The notes beneath the pieces are model-generated. The model did not search any database. It saw nothing but the letters and a program-made list of their open reading frames with translations, and was not told the DNA's origin. DNA of 64,000 bases, from assembly GCA_004380135.1 (NCBI GenBank), contig QXCR01000204.1, positions 1 through 64,000 on the forward strand. The letters are read 5' to 3'. Source of the DNA: Stemphylium vesicarium. Lineage: Eukaryota; Ascomycota; Dothideomycetes; Pleosporales; Pleosporaceae. A program made the translations under genes and the position numbers. This document shows, in pieces, positions 32,010 through 44,168 of this stretch; within the stretch, counting starts at the first letter, position 1; every line of letters starts with the position of its first letter.

Positions 32010-35000
32010 ATAGCGGACCAAGAGGCGGCGGCGAAGCGAGCCACGGGGCTGACGAGGCTCTTCAACGCGACCATTCACGGCCATCGCGAAATCAAGACGG
32101 CGGGTGACAGTGATAGGTTTTTGGAGGCATTGTGTGCTCAAGAAGACGTGTCGAAGTGCGTGGAATGTCTGATCGCATCTCCGGCAGGGTTAGATGCCTT
32201 AGGTAGCGCGTTCAGACGTCATGTCTCCGGTGATTGCGACTTCCTCAACGGCTTGGCAACTGCCACAATCTTACACTTTTCGAAGCCATCTGTGAAACAA
32301 CTCTACGGCGGCCAGTTTCTATAGCGCGTCCTCGAACAAATCGTACAACCTCCCACATTCTGGAACACGCTCATTAACGCGCATGATACTCGCGTGCTCT
32401 CCAGCGACGGCACTCGCGCATTCGCGTGGCTGCTACACGAGCTGCTGTACATTCGCTCCGAGGATATCCCAGACATACGAGACATTGCAGAGCGCATCAC
32501 CAACAATGTGTCTTTCATCAATTCAGACTCCCTGGATGTGCGCAACATAGTTCATAAGATCAAGCACGTCCTAGACAGCACATCCGATGAGTCCGCCGAC
32601 GGCCCGGGCGGGCGACACGACAACGACTTCGCGCAAATCCATAAGATCAAGCTCCTACCAACTCCAGACGAATTCGCATCTTCCGAGCATCCGTTTTATA
32701 GACGGGCGGATTCTATCGCATCTGCTACCCCGCAGAGCCGCGGCCTAACCCATGTTAATAACCAATTTCGCCTTCTTCGCGAGGATCTTCTGGGTGAGCT
32801 GCGCAACGATTTCCAGATCGCTAGTGGCCAGAAGAAAGGCCGATGAAAGATAATCCTCGCCCATCTGAAGTATGCCGGCATCGACTGCGGACTAGAGACG
32901 AAACGCAAGCCTTGCTCGTTAAAACTTCTTTGCCAGGACGATATTCCACAGCTGCGCAACGTCAAGGCCGTTAATCGCAAGAAGTACCTCGCCGACAACA
33001 AGAACGTCCTAAAGCACCAGTCGCTCGGCTGCCTCATCAGCAACGGCAATATTGTTGCATTCGCAACTGTGGACCGCGATGAAGACCTCCTTGCTCAGCA
33101 ACCTGCTATCGTCGTGCTGCGAGTGGCTGACGCTAGCTCATTCGGCAAAGTGCTGATGGCATGTAAGCTTGCAGCGGATCTTTACTTTGTACAAGTAGAT
33201 ACTGCTGTGTTTGCATATGAGCCTATCCTCAAATGTCTTCAGTCCTTGACCGAGCTGCCACTTAAGGACCAGCTCCTCAGTCTTACTCCAAGTTCCGCTG
33301 AAGCGGTCTCTGGTATTCAACCAACCGAGACCATCAATACCATCCGCGACCACTAGGAAGAAGACCTCCAAGAAATCATTAGGAGTACACATTCAATCAA
33401 GCTTGATCAGGCCCAAGCAGAGTCACTGCTGACCGGTCTGCTAAAGAGAGTCAGCCTCATTCAAGGCCCACCAGGCACCGGCAAAAGCTTCATCGGAGCA
33501 CTTATTGCAAAGATATTACACGATCATACCAACGAGACTATACTTATCCTCACGTATACAAATCATGCTCTAGATCAATTCCTGGAAGACATCCAAAAGG
33601 CCGGCATCCCGGCTACTTCGATCGTGCGGCTAGGATCAAAGTCGAATGCCAACACTCATGCACTTACCATTAGAGAACAGCCGAACAACTATAAGATGAC
33701 TGGACAAACATGGACCATGATCCAAGATCAAAAGGCAGAAGCGGAATCCTATCATGACGCCCTAGTCACAAGGATGTCATCTTTCGCTTCTACGCGGCTC
33801 AGCGAACAGATGCTTCTCGACTTCTTAGAGTTCTCTAATGATTCAGAATACTTTGATGCGTTCGTTGTACCCAACAACGAGGACGGGATAATGGTAATAG
33901 GGAAGAAGAACAAACGTGTCGACAAGTACTATCTCGTCAAGAGATGGGTCAAGGGTGAAGACGCAGGCGTCTTTACCAATCATGCCACGCAAACCTATCC
34001 TCACGTTTGGAATGTTCCGCCGCAGATCCGCGTTGGACTTCAAGCGCAGTGGAATAGGACAATTCTTGAAGAGCGAGTCACCGAAATTAGCACGCTTGCC
34101 GACAAGTACAACAAGTGTCGTGCCCAGATCGATCAACTATTCCGCAAGAAGAACTTCCACGTGCTTGGTCAGAAACGCATCATAGGGTATACTACCACGG
34201 CGGCTGCCATGTACACCAACGAAATTCGCAACGCTTCACCTGGCATCGTTTTGGTGGAAGAAGCTGGAGAGATCCTGGAGAGTCGTATACTCACAGCTGT
34301 GACTCCGACAACGAAGCAACTCATCCTGATTGGCGATCACAAGCAGCTGCGGCCCAAAGTCAACAACTATGCCTTAACTGTGGAGAAAGGGGATGGGTAC
34401 GATCTTAACGTCTCCCTGTTTGAACGCCTCGTACTTAGCGGAGTTCCTCATACCACCCTCAGTAAGCAGCATCGTATGCGCCCTGAGATCTCATCCCTTG
34501 TCAGAGCACTCACTTATCCGGAATTAGAAGACGCTGAGAAGACTCAAGGTCGACCGGATCTTCGCGGGTTTCAAAGTAATGTTGTATTCGTGTCACATTC
34601 GCGTCCTGAGCTCAACGCAGTAAGGATCGCCGACCGTCGTGATAGTGGCGCAAATTCCAGTAAGGAGAACTTGTACGAGGCTGAGATGGTGCTGAAATGC
34701 GTACGATATCTTGGTCAGCAGGGCTATGGGACAGAAGATATCGTGGTGCTTACACCCTACCTGGGTCAGCTGTACCTACTGGTAAACACTCTGTCCAAGG
34801 AAAACGATCCCACCCTCAATGATTTGGATTTCCACGAGCTGATCCAAGCGGGTCTAATCACACCAGCTAGTGCAAACATCTCCAAGCGCAAGCTTCGCAT
34901 ATCAACTATCGATAACTACCAAGGAGAAGAGAGCGATATCGTCATCGCATGCCTCACTCGAAGTAACGACGCTGGTGATATCGGCTTCATGTCGTCTCCT

Positions 35001-38000
35001 CAGCGCGTCAACGTGCTACTGTCGCGGGCGCGAAACGGGTTAACCATGATTGGCAACGCAGACACTTTCATGAACAGTCGCAAAGGCAAGGAAGTATGGG
35101 TACTACTTATAGATCAATTAAAGCGAGATGGCTACGTTTACAATGGCTTCCCCGTCAAATGCGAGTGGCATCTAGACAAAACCACACTCTTGACTAAGAA
35201 AGAGCAATTTGACGAGGTATGCCCGGACGGCGGCTGTTCTAAGCCTTATAGCAAATTACTTAACTGCGGCATCCACACCTGTCCCCACCAATGCCATCAG
35301 TTGCAGGATCACTCGCGAATGGATTGCAAAGTCATCATCTCTTCGACTTATCCTAATAACCATAAGACTACAAGAAAGTGCCATGACAAGGCCGCGGCAC
35401 ATTGCCGGAAATGCGAAGCCGAAGTGCGAGCGCGAGAAAAGAAGCGTCAACGAGACCACGAGCTAGACGAAGAGCGTGAGGCTAAACAACGCGCATACGC
35501 TGCACGACTAGTCGAGGTTGATGAAGAGATCCAGCACCAGAAGCGCGTTCTAAAAGAATAGGCCGAGGACAGAGACCGCCAGCAAGCGCTTAAACAGAAG
35601 AAGCAAGATCTTCACAACCTACACGAGAGGGTTCAAAATCCTAGAAAGCCACCAGTTCCAGCATCTTCAACTACCAAGGCCACTGCGGCACCACCAAACG
35701 ACACCTCAGGACGACAAAGCGAGAACGCCGCGCCCACGACATCTAATCACGGTGACAAGGATACAGCCAACGCCAAAGCCACGTCGCCAGATCAAGATCA
35801 GGACCAGGACTAGAACCAATCTGATTGGGATAAGAGCGAAGCTAGAGATGATTGGGAATGGCAGAAGAGATATGAGGGTGCGGAAAACGAGGCTCTTGAT
35901 TCCATGGTACCGATGATAGGGCTAGAGTCTGTGAAGCAGCAATTCCTCGCAATCAAGGCCAAAGTTGATACAGTCGTGCGACAAAACGTATCGCTCAAAG
36001 GAGAGCGTTTCGGTGCCGCTCTGCTAGGCAATCCCGGAACAGGGAAAACAACTGTGGCTAGGTACTATTCGAAGTTTCTAGTTAAGGTAGGAGCTCTGCC
36101 TGGTGGCCATTTCGTTGAGAGCTCCGGATCAGCTCTTGCAAATGATGGCGTGTCCGCTTGCAAAGCCCACATCGACAATATACTCCAAGCAGGAGGTGGC
36201 GTGTTCTTCATCGATGAGGCATATCAACTGGTATCTGGAAATAGTCCTGGCGGCAAAGCGGTGCTGGACTACCTGCTTGCCGAAATTGAGAATCTGACTG
36301 GCAGGTTACCACAAGCAGATGGAAGCCTTCTTCTCCCACAACCCTAGCATCCCAAGCCGTATACCAATTCGAATGGAGTTCCAAGACTACGAGGACCGCG
36401 AGTTACAACAGATCTTCTGCCAGTACATCGACAAGAAGTATTCCGGGCGCATGAAGATTGAAGATGGTATGAACGGCCTTTACGTACGTATCGTTGCGCG
36501 ACGCATTGGTCGTGGTCGGGGCCGCGATGGCTTTGGTAACACTCGTGAAGTCCAAAACAAGATCGCGCAGATTACTAAGCGCCAAGCCAAGCGACTGCGT
36601 AAAGCAAGACGAGCTGGCACGAGGCCAGATGACCATCTTCTTAGTAAGGAGGATTTGATCGGTCCAGAGCCCTCGTCGGTGCTCAAGAACAACGCAGCGT
36701 GGACAAAGCTGCAAACGCTTACTAGTTTGACCTCGGTCAATGAATCGGTACAGGTTCTTCTCGACGGTATACAGACCAACTACCAGCTTGAACTGAAGGA
36801 GAAGCCCATCATACAATATTCGCTGAACCGTTGCCTCGTCGGCTCTCCAGGAACAGGAAAGACCTCCGTAGCCAAACTATACGGCCGCATTCTAGCTGAC
36901 ATTAGGCTTCTTTCTCTTGGCGAAGTCATTGTAAAGGATCCAGCAGATTTTGTCGGCAACGTTATAGGAGGCTCGGAAGCTAACACAAAAGCCATCCTGG
37001 CGTCCACAATCGGTAAAGTTCTCATTATTAATGAGGCTTACGTGCTAGCTAAAGCTAGCGGTCCCAATGGTGACCCCTTCAAAGCCGCAGTCATCGACAC
37101 CATTGTTGCCGAAGTTCAGAGCACCGCAGGCGAAGACCGATGCGTGCTTTTGCTAGGTTACAAGGACCAGATAGAAGAGATATTTCGAGATATTAACCCT
37201 GAGCTTGTGTCACGGTTTGGAGACTCTCCTGCCTCATGGGCAAACAGTCCCTCTTGCCTCACGTGCAGTGGCACCTCACCTCTGGTAAGACGATGCTGCC
37301 TATCCTACACTAGCGCTGTTTACAGCTACCCACGTATACATACTGCTCGTAGCAACACACAATACAACCTCAGTTCAATCCTTCAAAATCTTCCTGCATA
37401 TGCGCTGTTCACACACCGCGACAGCTTGCGAGGCGATTCCCACTGGAATCTGCGTTCGTCTTTGAAGACTTCAATGACGCTGAGCTTGGTCAGATCTTTG
37501 ACTTCAAACTCAAGGATATCGGGTTTGATGCGACAGACCAAGCCAAGAAGGTAAGATTGAATACCAGGTAGTATACACCCAAGCTAATACGTTTCAGGTC
37601 GCCATGGAGGTCATACAACGTGCGCGCAATCGCCCAAACTTCGGCAACGCAGGCGAAGTCAACATCATCCTAGATCGTGCAAAGGCGTTACATCAGAAGC
37701 ACATAACTTCTGCTAAAGTCAAGCAATTTGGCATGTTTGAAGCTATCGACTTTGACCCGGACTTCGACCGCGGTGAGCGTGCAGCCACTAAGGTATCGGC
37801 TCTATTCCAAGGCGTCGTAGGATGCGAGGAACTCATTAAACAGTTTCAGGGTTATCAAACCACAGCGGCCAACATGAAAGCTCTCGGGATGGATGCTCGA
37901 GAGCAACTGCCTTTTAACTTCCTGTTCAAGGGACCGCCTGGTACGGGCAAAACTACTACAGCTGCAAAGATGGGCAAGATCTTCTACGACATGGGCTTCC

Positions 38001-39260
38001 TCAGCCAGGCGAAGGTGGTGGAATGCTCTGCTACAGATCTGATTGGACAGTATGTGGGTCATACTGGGCCGAAGGTACAGAAGCTCATGGAGAAAGCCAT
38101 AGGTAAGGTTCTCTTTATCGATGAAGCTTATCGCCTTGGAGAGGGCCAGTTCGCCGTTGAAGCGATGGATGAGCTAGTCGACTGCTTGACCAAGCCGAAG
38201 TTTGCGCAGAAGCTCGTGGTCATTCTGGCCGGCTACGACAAGGATATTGATCGATTGATGAGCATGAATCCCGGTCTTACTAGTCGCTTCCCCGAAACCG
38301 TTATGTTCAAGCATATTGAACCGGAGACATGTCTGGAGCTTCTCGTCAAGGTTCTCGCGGATTTACAGAAAAAGAAGAAAGCACCGCTTGATCTCTCGGT
38401 CGTCGACCCGCCGTCAGCGCAATTACGACAACAGCTACTGCAGCTGTTTCGTAGGTTGTCACTACTGGAGTCATGGGGCAACGCCCGCGACGTCGGATCT
38501 CTGGCCAAGAGCATGTTCCAGGCACTCATTTCCACCGCTGTGCCTCCTATCGCTAGCCTCGTACTTACGGAAACGATTGTCGTCCACGCCATGGGGGAGA
38601 TGTTGGACGAACGTCTGCAACGAACCGCCGCTGCAGGCACAAATCGATTTGATAAGCAAAGGCCCTCACAATCAATGCCACACTCACAAATACAAGACCA
38701 TACTCCAGCAGCTGCGCAAGGCCCAACTTCCGCCACGAACACCCCCCCCGGGAGCGACCAACACGAACAAGCAAGAAGACAAAGCGAAGCTAACGAAGAA
38801 GAAGCCTAAACCTGACGCAGAGCAAGAAGACCCTGTCGACTCCATCTTCAAAGCCAAGCGCAACCCAGGCGTCTCCGACGAAGTATGGGAGCAATTAGAA
38901 CGCGACAAACACGCCATGGTCGCCAAAGAGCGCGAGTTTCGTCGTCTGCAAGAAGAGAAGCGTCAGTACGAAGAGAGCATCAAAGAGTTCATTCTCGCGG
39001 AGAAGGCCGCTGCCGATGAAGAAGAGCGACGTGTCCGCGAGCAAGCGCGCATTGTAGCTGAACTAGAGAGGCGACGTCGCGACGAGGAGTTGGCGGCTAT
39101 TGAGAAGGAGCAACAGAAGGTGATGAAGCAGCAGAAGAAGTTGAAGGTGTTAGGACCGTGTCCAATAGGGTATTAGTGGATTAAGCAGGCTAGTGGGTAT
39201 AGATGTGCGGGTGGGAGTCATACGCTTTCTGATGCTAGTATTGATGCATTTTGTCTCTAA
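32010..39260 (+). pseudogene. Ruined UPF1-like helicase / triple CbbX-AAA ATPase gene (NFX1-type Zn finger)
   Basis: Homology spans 7.25 kb. Frame 0 runs from 32010, where ATA stands in place of the expected ATG before ADQEAAAKRATGL, to about 36305. It is cut by TAG 32322, TGA 32844, TAG 33354, TAG 35559 and TAG 35811. SF1 helicase motifs: QGPPGTGKS (33460s), LVEEAGE, GDHKQLRP, STIDNYQGEESD and VLLSRARNG, then a Cys/His cluster (CGIHTCPHQCH) of NFX1 type. Three CbbX/SpoVK-like AAA domains follow with Walker A GNPGTGKTT, GSPGTGKTS and GPPGTGKTT; the second Walker B reads IINEAY, not IDEAY. Other damage: a deletion near 36305 removes the sensor-1 strand of AAA1, a shift occurs at a C8 run (38738), and a TAG at 39174 precedes the normal ending. 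An intron is kept at 37551-37597, and 37207-37424 is another intron or an insertion. Confidence 0.85.
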
Positions 39261-39560
39261 GGAAAGGAGTAGTGGAGCGCACAGCCAATCGAGCACAGAG
39301 AAAAATACAACAAGACTAAGCAAATAACATGGTCCTAGTCTACGAGAGACGGCCACTCTAGTTTGCATCCAACTCATGCGGTCCAACAATATCTAGTACA
39401 CTACTACTAAGTTATGCGTGTGCTTCAAAACGCATCTCCGCAACGCAGGGCGGTACTTATAGCATGCGATAGGGACGAAAGCGGATAGAACAGTACTCTT
39501 ATGTAATTCTCGGCTGTGCTACTCGGCATAGATCATCATATAGTCAAAGCGCAAGTAGGA

Positions 39561-41129
39561 CTATATGGCTAAGATAGTGCAGTAGTCTCCTAGGCCCATC
39601 GCTTCGATCTCGTCTTGCGCGGCTTCCACCTCACTTTTCCGGATCCTTTTAGCGAGCACTTGTTTGGACTGGCCGCATTTGCGTTTCGCTCCGCGCTTCC
39701 GTTCTTGAGCAGCTGCTTCCTTTGCATCTCGCTTCGCCTGAGCCTTAATAATATCACCATAGCTCATCACATTTGCTTCGCCAACCTTGGTAGACCGAAC
39801 CGACTTGCGGCAGTTTCTCTCGTTGTTCTGCTCGAACAAAAGCCGATCTTCGTCAAGGAGAAGGGCACATTCTGCGAACGACTTCTGGCTTGAGCTATCC
39901 AGCTGTTGAGTGTGCAGCGCGGTCAGAGCCTCCGATGTCACTGGTGTTCGAAGTACTTCAGAATTTGCGTTTGTGGGTTGCTCGATGTCTTGAAGGACTC
40001 GGTGCGGGTCAAACGGGTACAACCCTGTCTTTGACCAGCCAGCCTTGATGTTTCGGGGGGTGAGCGCCTGCTCGCGCGCACGTCTATAGAGCGATGTGAA
40101 ATGCTGCTTGCGAACAGTATTGGCGCCACCTCGGTACAGTCTCTCAACCTGTTCACGGTATGCGGCCTTCAAAGGGCCAAACGGTCCAACATCACACGGC
40201 TGGAGCTTGCGTGAGGTGTGTGACGGTACACGGCACAAGATAATGTCGTTCTCGAAGCAAAATTTGAGGATCTCAAGCGACTCATGCGTCCCGAAACCAT
40301 CGCACATAAGGAGCCGGGCTTTCCCGTCCGCCCGCAGCCTGGTCTGGGGATCAAACACAAGCCTCAGCCAATCGAAGCTAATCTGGGAGTCCGTGAAGCC
40401 GGATTGCGAGCATGCAAAGTGCCACCCTGGAGTGGGATACGTCGTCCACGTGCTTCGGAGAGTGGCCGCTGGCCAAACGATTAGTGGATGCAGGGACCTA
40501 CCGTCGGCGAAGATGCATTCGATTGCGGTGATCATTGTCCGCTCGAAGCCTGCGCCTCTATAAGCGCGCAGATCATCTCTAACCTTGAGCGAGCCAAGCA
40601 TGCTCAACATTACGCCTGTTACATCCATGTTATACACGTTTTCGAGCTCGATGTCCGCTCTGTCTAGTTCCGTCTCGACGATGTTGAACCAGTGCAATAC
40701 CTTTTCGTGGATGTTGTGATCATGACAGTTCCATTCCAGCGCTTCCACTCGCTTCGGCTTGAGCTCAAAGTGGCGTTTATAGAAGGCTTGCGGCCAGTTC
40801 TTGCCAGGAGGGCGGATCGTTTGGCTTACTGCAGGCGCTTGGAAGATGGAAGCGCGCTGGCATGCGATGACATGGGCTAATGAACGCAGATGCTTGGCCG
40901 GGATGGGAAAGCCGTTTTCAGACATGCGCAGCAAGTACTGGACAAGAGCTTCCTCTTCTGACGGTGTAAGATACTGTTGGCCTCTCGCCTTGTCCTGTAA
41001 CGAGGGTCGCCCATGTGCGCGGTGCCACAAGGTAGTGTAAGGGATCTCGCCAGACTTAGATAGAGCGACCAAAGTTTTACCTTCAGCTGGGTCGAGACCC
41101 TTAGAGAGCACAGCACTGGCACTGTCCAT
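39561..41129 (-). CDS. Pogo/Fot1-type transposase, intact
   Basis: One open frame of 522 aa from ATG 41129 (MDSASAVLSKGL) to TAG 39561, chosen because the related transposase at 45199 starts at the same point. N-terminal HTH region with YTTLWHRAHGRPSL, then KNWPQAFYKRHFELKPKR (CENP-B-like second HTH). Catalytic acids lie in VYNMDVTGVML, LMCDGFGTHESLE and LQPCDVGPFGPL. A basic nuclear-localisation-like tail (ERKRGAKRKCGQ) and a coil end it. No stop or frameshift, unlike the other two transposases here, so it may be active. Its terminal inverted repeats were not found with confidence in the flanks. Confidence 0.88.
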   Translation of the reverse strand: MDSASAVLSKGLDPAEGKTLVALSKSGEIPYTTLWHRAHGRPSLQDKARGQQYLTPSEEEALVQYLLRMSENGFPIPAKHLRSLAHVIACQRASIFQAPAVSQTIRPPGKNWPQAFYKRHFELKPKRVEALEWNCHDHNIHEKVLHWFNIVETELDRADIELENVYNMDVTGVMLSMLGSLKVRDDLRAYRGAGFERTMITAIECIFADGRSLHPLIVWPAATLRSTWTTYPTPGWHFACSQSGFTDSQISFDWLRLVFDPQTRLRADGKARLLMCDGFGTHESLEILKFCFENDIILCRVPSHTSRKLQPCDVGPFGPLKAAYREQVERLYRGGANTVRKQHFTSLYRRAREQALTPRNIKAGWSKTGLYPFDPHRVLQDIEQPTNANSEVLRTPVTSEALTALHTQQLDSSSQKSFAECALLLDEDRLLFEQNNERNCRKSVRSTKVGEANVMSYGDIIKAQAKRDAKEAAAQERKRGAKRKCGQSKQVLAKRIRKSEVEAAQDEIEAMGLGDYCTILAI

Positions 41130-41537
41130 TTTGCACTCGCAACGATGTTGGTGGAAGAGCCAGGGAAGGAGAATGCGGGAGAGGGAGGGAACGAGCAAGC
41201 GAAAGAGCAGCAAGTGCGCGACAGCACTTTTGGAGGCTCATTGCTGACAAGCCATTGTTAGAACGCTGCAGCGCTTGACTTTCGCCAATGCAACGCAGTG
41301 CAATAATTTTGCCTGATATTGCTAGATCAAACAATCCTCTCAGTGTCAATGTACCTCACCAAGGGGGTGTGAGCGATTGGGACAGCGGCACGCGAGGCCG
41401 CTGGAGGGGCATGATCTGCAGCGCCCCACCCGCCATCGCCCTCTCTGCACAGGGCTTCCCCTCAACGCTCCGCTGTCAGCTGGCAGCTCTCAGCTCTCAG
41501 CTTGTCGATCAGCCTACAAGGAGAACGCTCGCCCGCC

Positions 41538-41866
41538 ATGGACGCGCCCTGTTCGTCCGACGTTGATCTGTCCTCCGACGTTGATCTGTCCTTGCATACC
41601 GCACGACTATCAGAGCGCGGTCCATCACCAGAAATCTCGATGGCGACGCGCCTCGTGACCCAGCGCGGCGGCAGGCCCGACCCCGCTTGACACCACCGGC
41701 CTCTGCCTGCTGTCGCTCGACGGCGGCGGCGTGCGCGGACTGTTGTCCCTATACATTCTCACGGGCCTCATGGCGCGGCTGAACCACCAACACCAGAGCG
41801 ACGGTCTTGCTCGAGTCAAGCCGTGCGAGGTGTTCGACCTCATCGGCGGCACAAGCACGGGCGGGT
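41538..41866 (+). pseudogene. Patatin-like phospholipase, N-terminal fragment
   Basis: From ATG 41538 (MDAPCSSDVDLS, with an 18-bp direct repeat coding SSDVDL) the frame runs to about 41690. It then shifts by one into LCLLSLDGGGVRGLLSLYIL and VKPCEVFDLIGGTSTGG. DGGGVRG is the oxyanion-hole motif and GTSTG the nucleophile elbow of patatin-like phospholipases. At GTSTGG a GT donor occurs, but the rest of the catalytic domain is absent; a pyrimidine microsatellite begins within 200 bp. In fungi this domain commonly forms the effector part of patatin-NACHT/NB-ARC receptors, so it may be a remnant of one. Confidence 0.75.
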
Positions 41867-42052
41867 AGGTGAACGACTGCAGCGCTGCAAGGCTTGAGGC
41901 ATATAATCTACTGTGCCTCCGGCTTTCCCGGTACACTAAGAGGATAATTGTGGGGGTTGCGCTTTCTTTGCGCGGTCTCAAAGAGAGATAAAAGCGCCGC
42001 TTGTTTTCGGGCTGCTGCCATGCCCCAACTTTGCATGCTGATTCCTTTCACC

Positions 42053-42258
42053 TCTTTCCCTCTTTTCCCTCTTTCCCTCCTTTCCCTCTTTTCTCTCCTT
42101 TCCCTCTTTTCCCTCCTTTCCCTCTTTTCCCTCCTTTCCCTCCTTTCCCTCCTTTCCCTCCTTTCCCTCCTTTCCCTCCTTTCCCTCCTTTCCCTCCTTT
42201 CCCTCCTTTCCCTCCTTTCCCTCCTTTCCCTCCTTTCCCTCCTTTCCCTCCTTTCTCC
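42053..42258. repeat. Homopyrimidine microsatellite, about 9-bp unit TTTCCCTCC
   Basis: About 200 bp in which the plus strand is all C/T. The left part has a mixed CTTTTCCCTCTTTCCC pattern and the right part a regular 9-bp unit. Open frames on both strands here are artefacts of the period being a multiple of three. Mirror-symmetric purine/pyrimidine tracts like this can form triplex (H-) DNA. Confidence 0.95.
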
Positions 42259-42431
42259 CAACAGTTTTCCCATCGCATTAGAACACGATATAAAACGCCA
42301 TGTGCTCTGGCTCTCAGCGCTCTTTATCTCTAGTAGTGGGTATTTTCGCATCAGCAAGCCTAGTTCTAATACAAGGCAGAAGTCTGACAACTATGAGACG
42401 ATTATACGCCAGGCTCGTGAGGGAATGACAG

Positions 42432-44111
42432 ATGAAGAGGCATGATGAGCATCTTGCCAAAGATTCTGCTAACTCCCACCAGTTTATCTCCATAGGAATA
42501 GCTTTCCTGTTTGTACTCGCAACGGCGACGCCCGAATACCTAGCCTCTATACGGTCGAAGCTGCTACCTCACAGGCTGTCTCTTGATGACCGCCGCTCGA
42601 ACGACTCCGCACCTGCTTCAGACATATCACAAGCTATCCAGCCAGAGTATCTACCGCATCCAGTCCCCGTCAATGTCCAACCGTCCTCTACGTTCCTTCC
42701 TGCCGGCAACGACATGGAAATGGGCAATGATGAGAGTTCTCAGAGTTCTCAGAATGAAGCTGTTTCTACACTAGGCTATGCTGAGGACAAGCAGCCTTGC
42801 GATGCCAGAGCTATCGCTGATGACCCGTCATCACCTCTGAGTCCTAATAATCCGTCATCAACTAATAGATCTCCTGCCGATGATTTCGATTTCGATGGCC
42901 GCATACCACCCTTCGAGAGTTTGTGGCCGGATTCGGAGGATGATCACATGCCAATCTCTGCCATCCAGGACGAAGGAGACGACAATGACAACAGCGTTGA
43001 TGCGGAAATGCGAGACGCACCTACAGCTGGCAACTTAAACAGAGCGATGAACGATGACTCGGATACTGCAGCAGAGACTCTGTGTCTAATTCCTCGAACA
43101 CAACGTAACACCTCAGTGACACCTTCCCAAAACTCCTCAACATGGAATCCAAGCCCAACGCTTAAAACTAAGTACAAACGGTCAACGTCATCGACTACGC
43201 CCACTCAGAACCCTCATGCTTTGAAACAGCTTAGCTCCCGGTATGGAGGTGAGAATATGGAGCAGATTATGGAGCTTAGTGATCGTTTTCTGCGAGCAGA
43301 CGCCGTAAGCTTCATTGATACCTTCGTCTTTCTATGTGAGCAGAGTGGCCTTTGGCACCGCCCTCCACTCAGCAATCCAATCACTGGCAGTTCTTTAGCA
43401 GAGAGAACGCTTGAAAGTCTCCGCTGTGCTGAGACTATTGAGAATGACACTATCATGGATCCTGTCAGACTTAGAATAGGAAGAGTTCTCCTTTATCATT
43501 ATATGGAGCAAAGAGTCCATGATATACGGAATGACCGTTCTCTGCCAAAAACACGTTCTCGGGGCAAGGATGTGCGGAGCAGAGTAACAGATATGACCTT
43601 GACCGACATGTATAGCCATGACAACGAATCCGTTAGTGAAGAAGTAAATAAGCGGCGCCGAAACAATTTGAAAGCGCATAAGACGATAGGTAGAAGGTGG
43701 TCTCTCCTAGCATCTCACCTTGGAACTGGCATTCTATTGACTTGCGATCCTAAACTTGGGGCATACATGTAAGATTTAAAGTACACACTATACGCGTAAC
43801 TACTATAATTTATTAACACTATATACAGAAACGCTTCGCATGCTACTCTGAAAATGATAAAGGCTCTCCTAACATACACTTTACGTGTATATCCTCAAGG
43901 CATCCAAATCAACAAAATGGTAGACCCTCTAGTTGAACGCATAATAAAGGGTGCATTATCTACATCTTGGCCGGTAGCAGAAACACTAGCTGCGATAGAC
44001 GGGTACAAACAACAAGAGGAGAAAGACCGCTATTATATGGATGAAAATATGGACGACGAATGGCAGTGCGTAGAAGTCCCAGAGGGTTTTGTGCCGGTTT
44101 TCTTTTTGTAG
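42432..44111 (+). CDS. Hypothetical protein, paralogue A of the NLR-flanking pair
   Basis: Exons 42432-43768 and 43829-44111 give up to 539 aa. A Ser/Asn/Asp-rich, probably disordered N-terminal half (residues about 50-250) precedes a conserved C-terminal region: MEQIMELSDRFLRADAVSFI, LESLRCAETIENDTIMDPVR, RVLLYHYMEQ, RRWSLLASHLGTGILLTC, then exon 2 LLTYTLRVYPQGIQINKMVD and DDEWQCVEVPEGF. The same blocks and the same intron occur in the gene at 54992-56424. The start is uncertain: homology between the copies continues upstream across a CTAAC...AG acceptor near 42480, so a further 5' exon is likely. No known domain. The two copies flank the NLR element. Confidence 0.7.
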
Positions 44112-44168
44112 AGGTTAGGAGCGTAAACGCAACAGTCACGGTAGAGAACATTACTTAGATTTCTGTGA

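Noticed and set aside
32322..35813. Alternative genetic code with TAG read as Gln
   Set aside because: Intact genes in the window end at TAG (for example 14357, 22374, 39561, 61754), so TAG is a normal stop.
32010..39260. Several separate small genes instead of one dead gene
   Set aside because: Domain order and frame-0 continuity across the stops, plus a complete family ending, show one ancestral gene.
41948..42445. Leu/Ser- and Pro/Phe-rich frames, and a Gly/Lys-rich one on minus
   Set aside because: They are translations of the 9-bp pyrimidine microsatellite.
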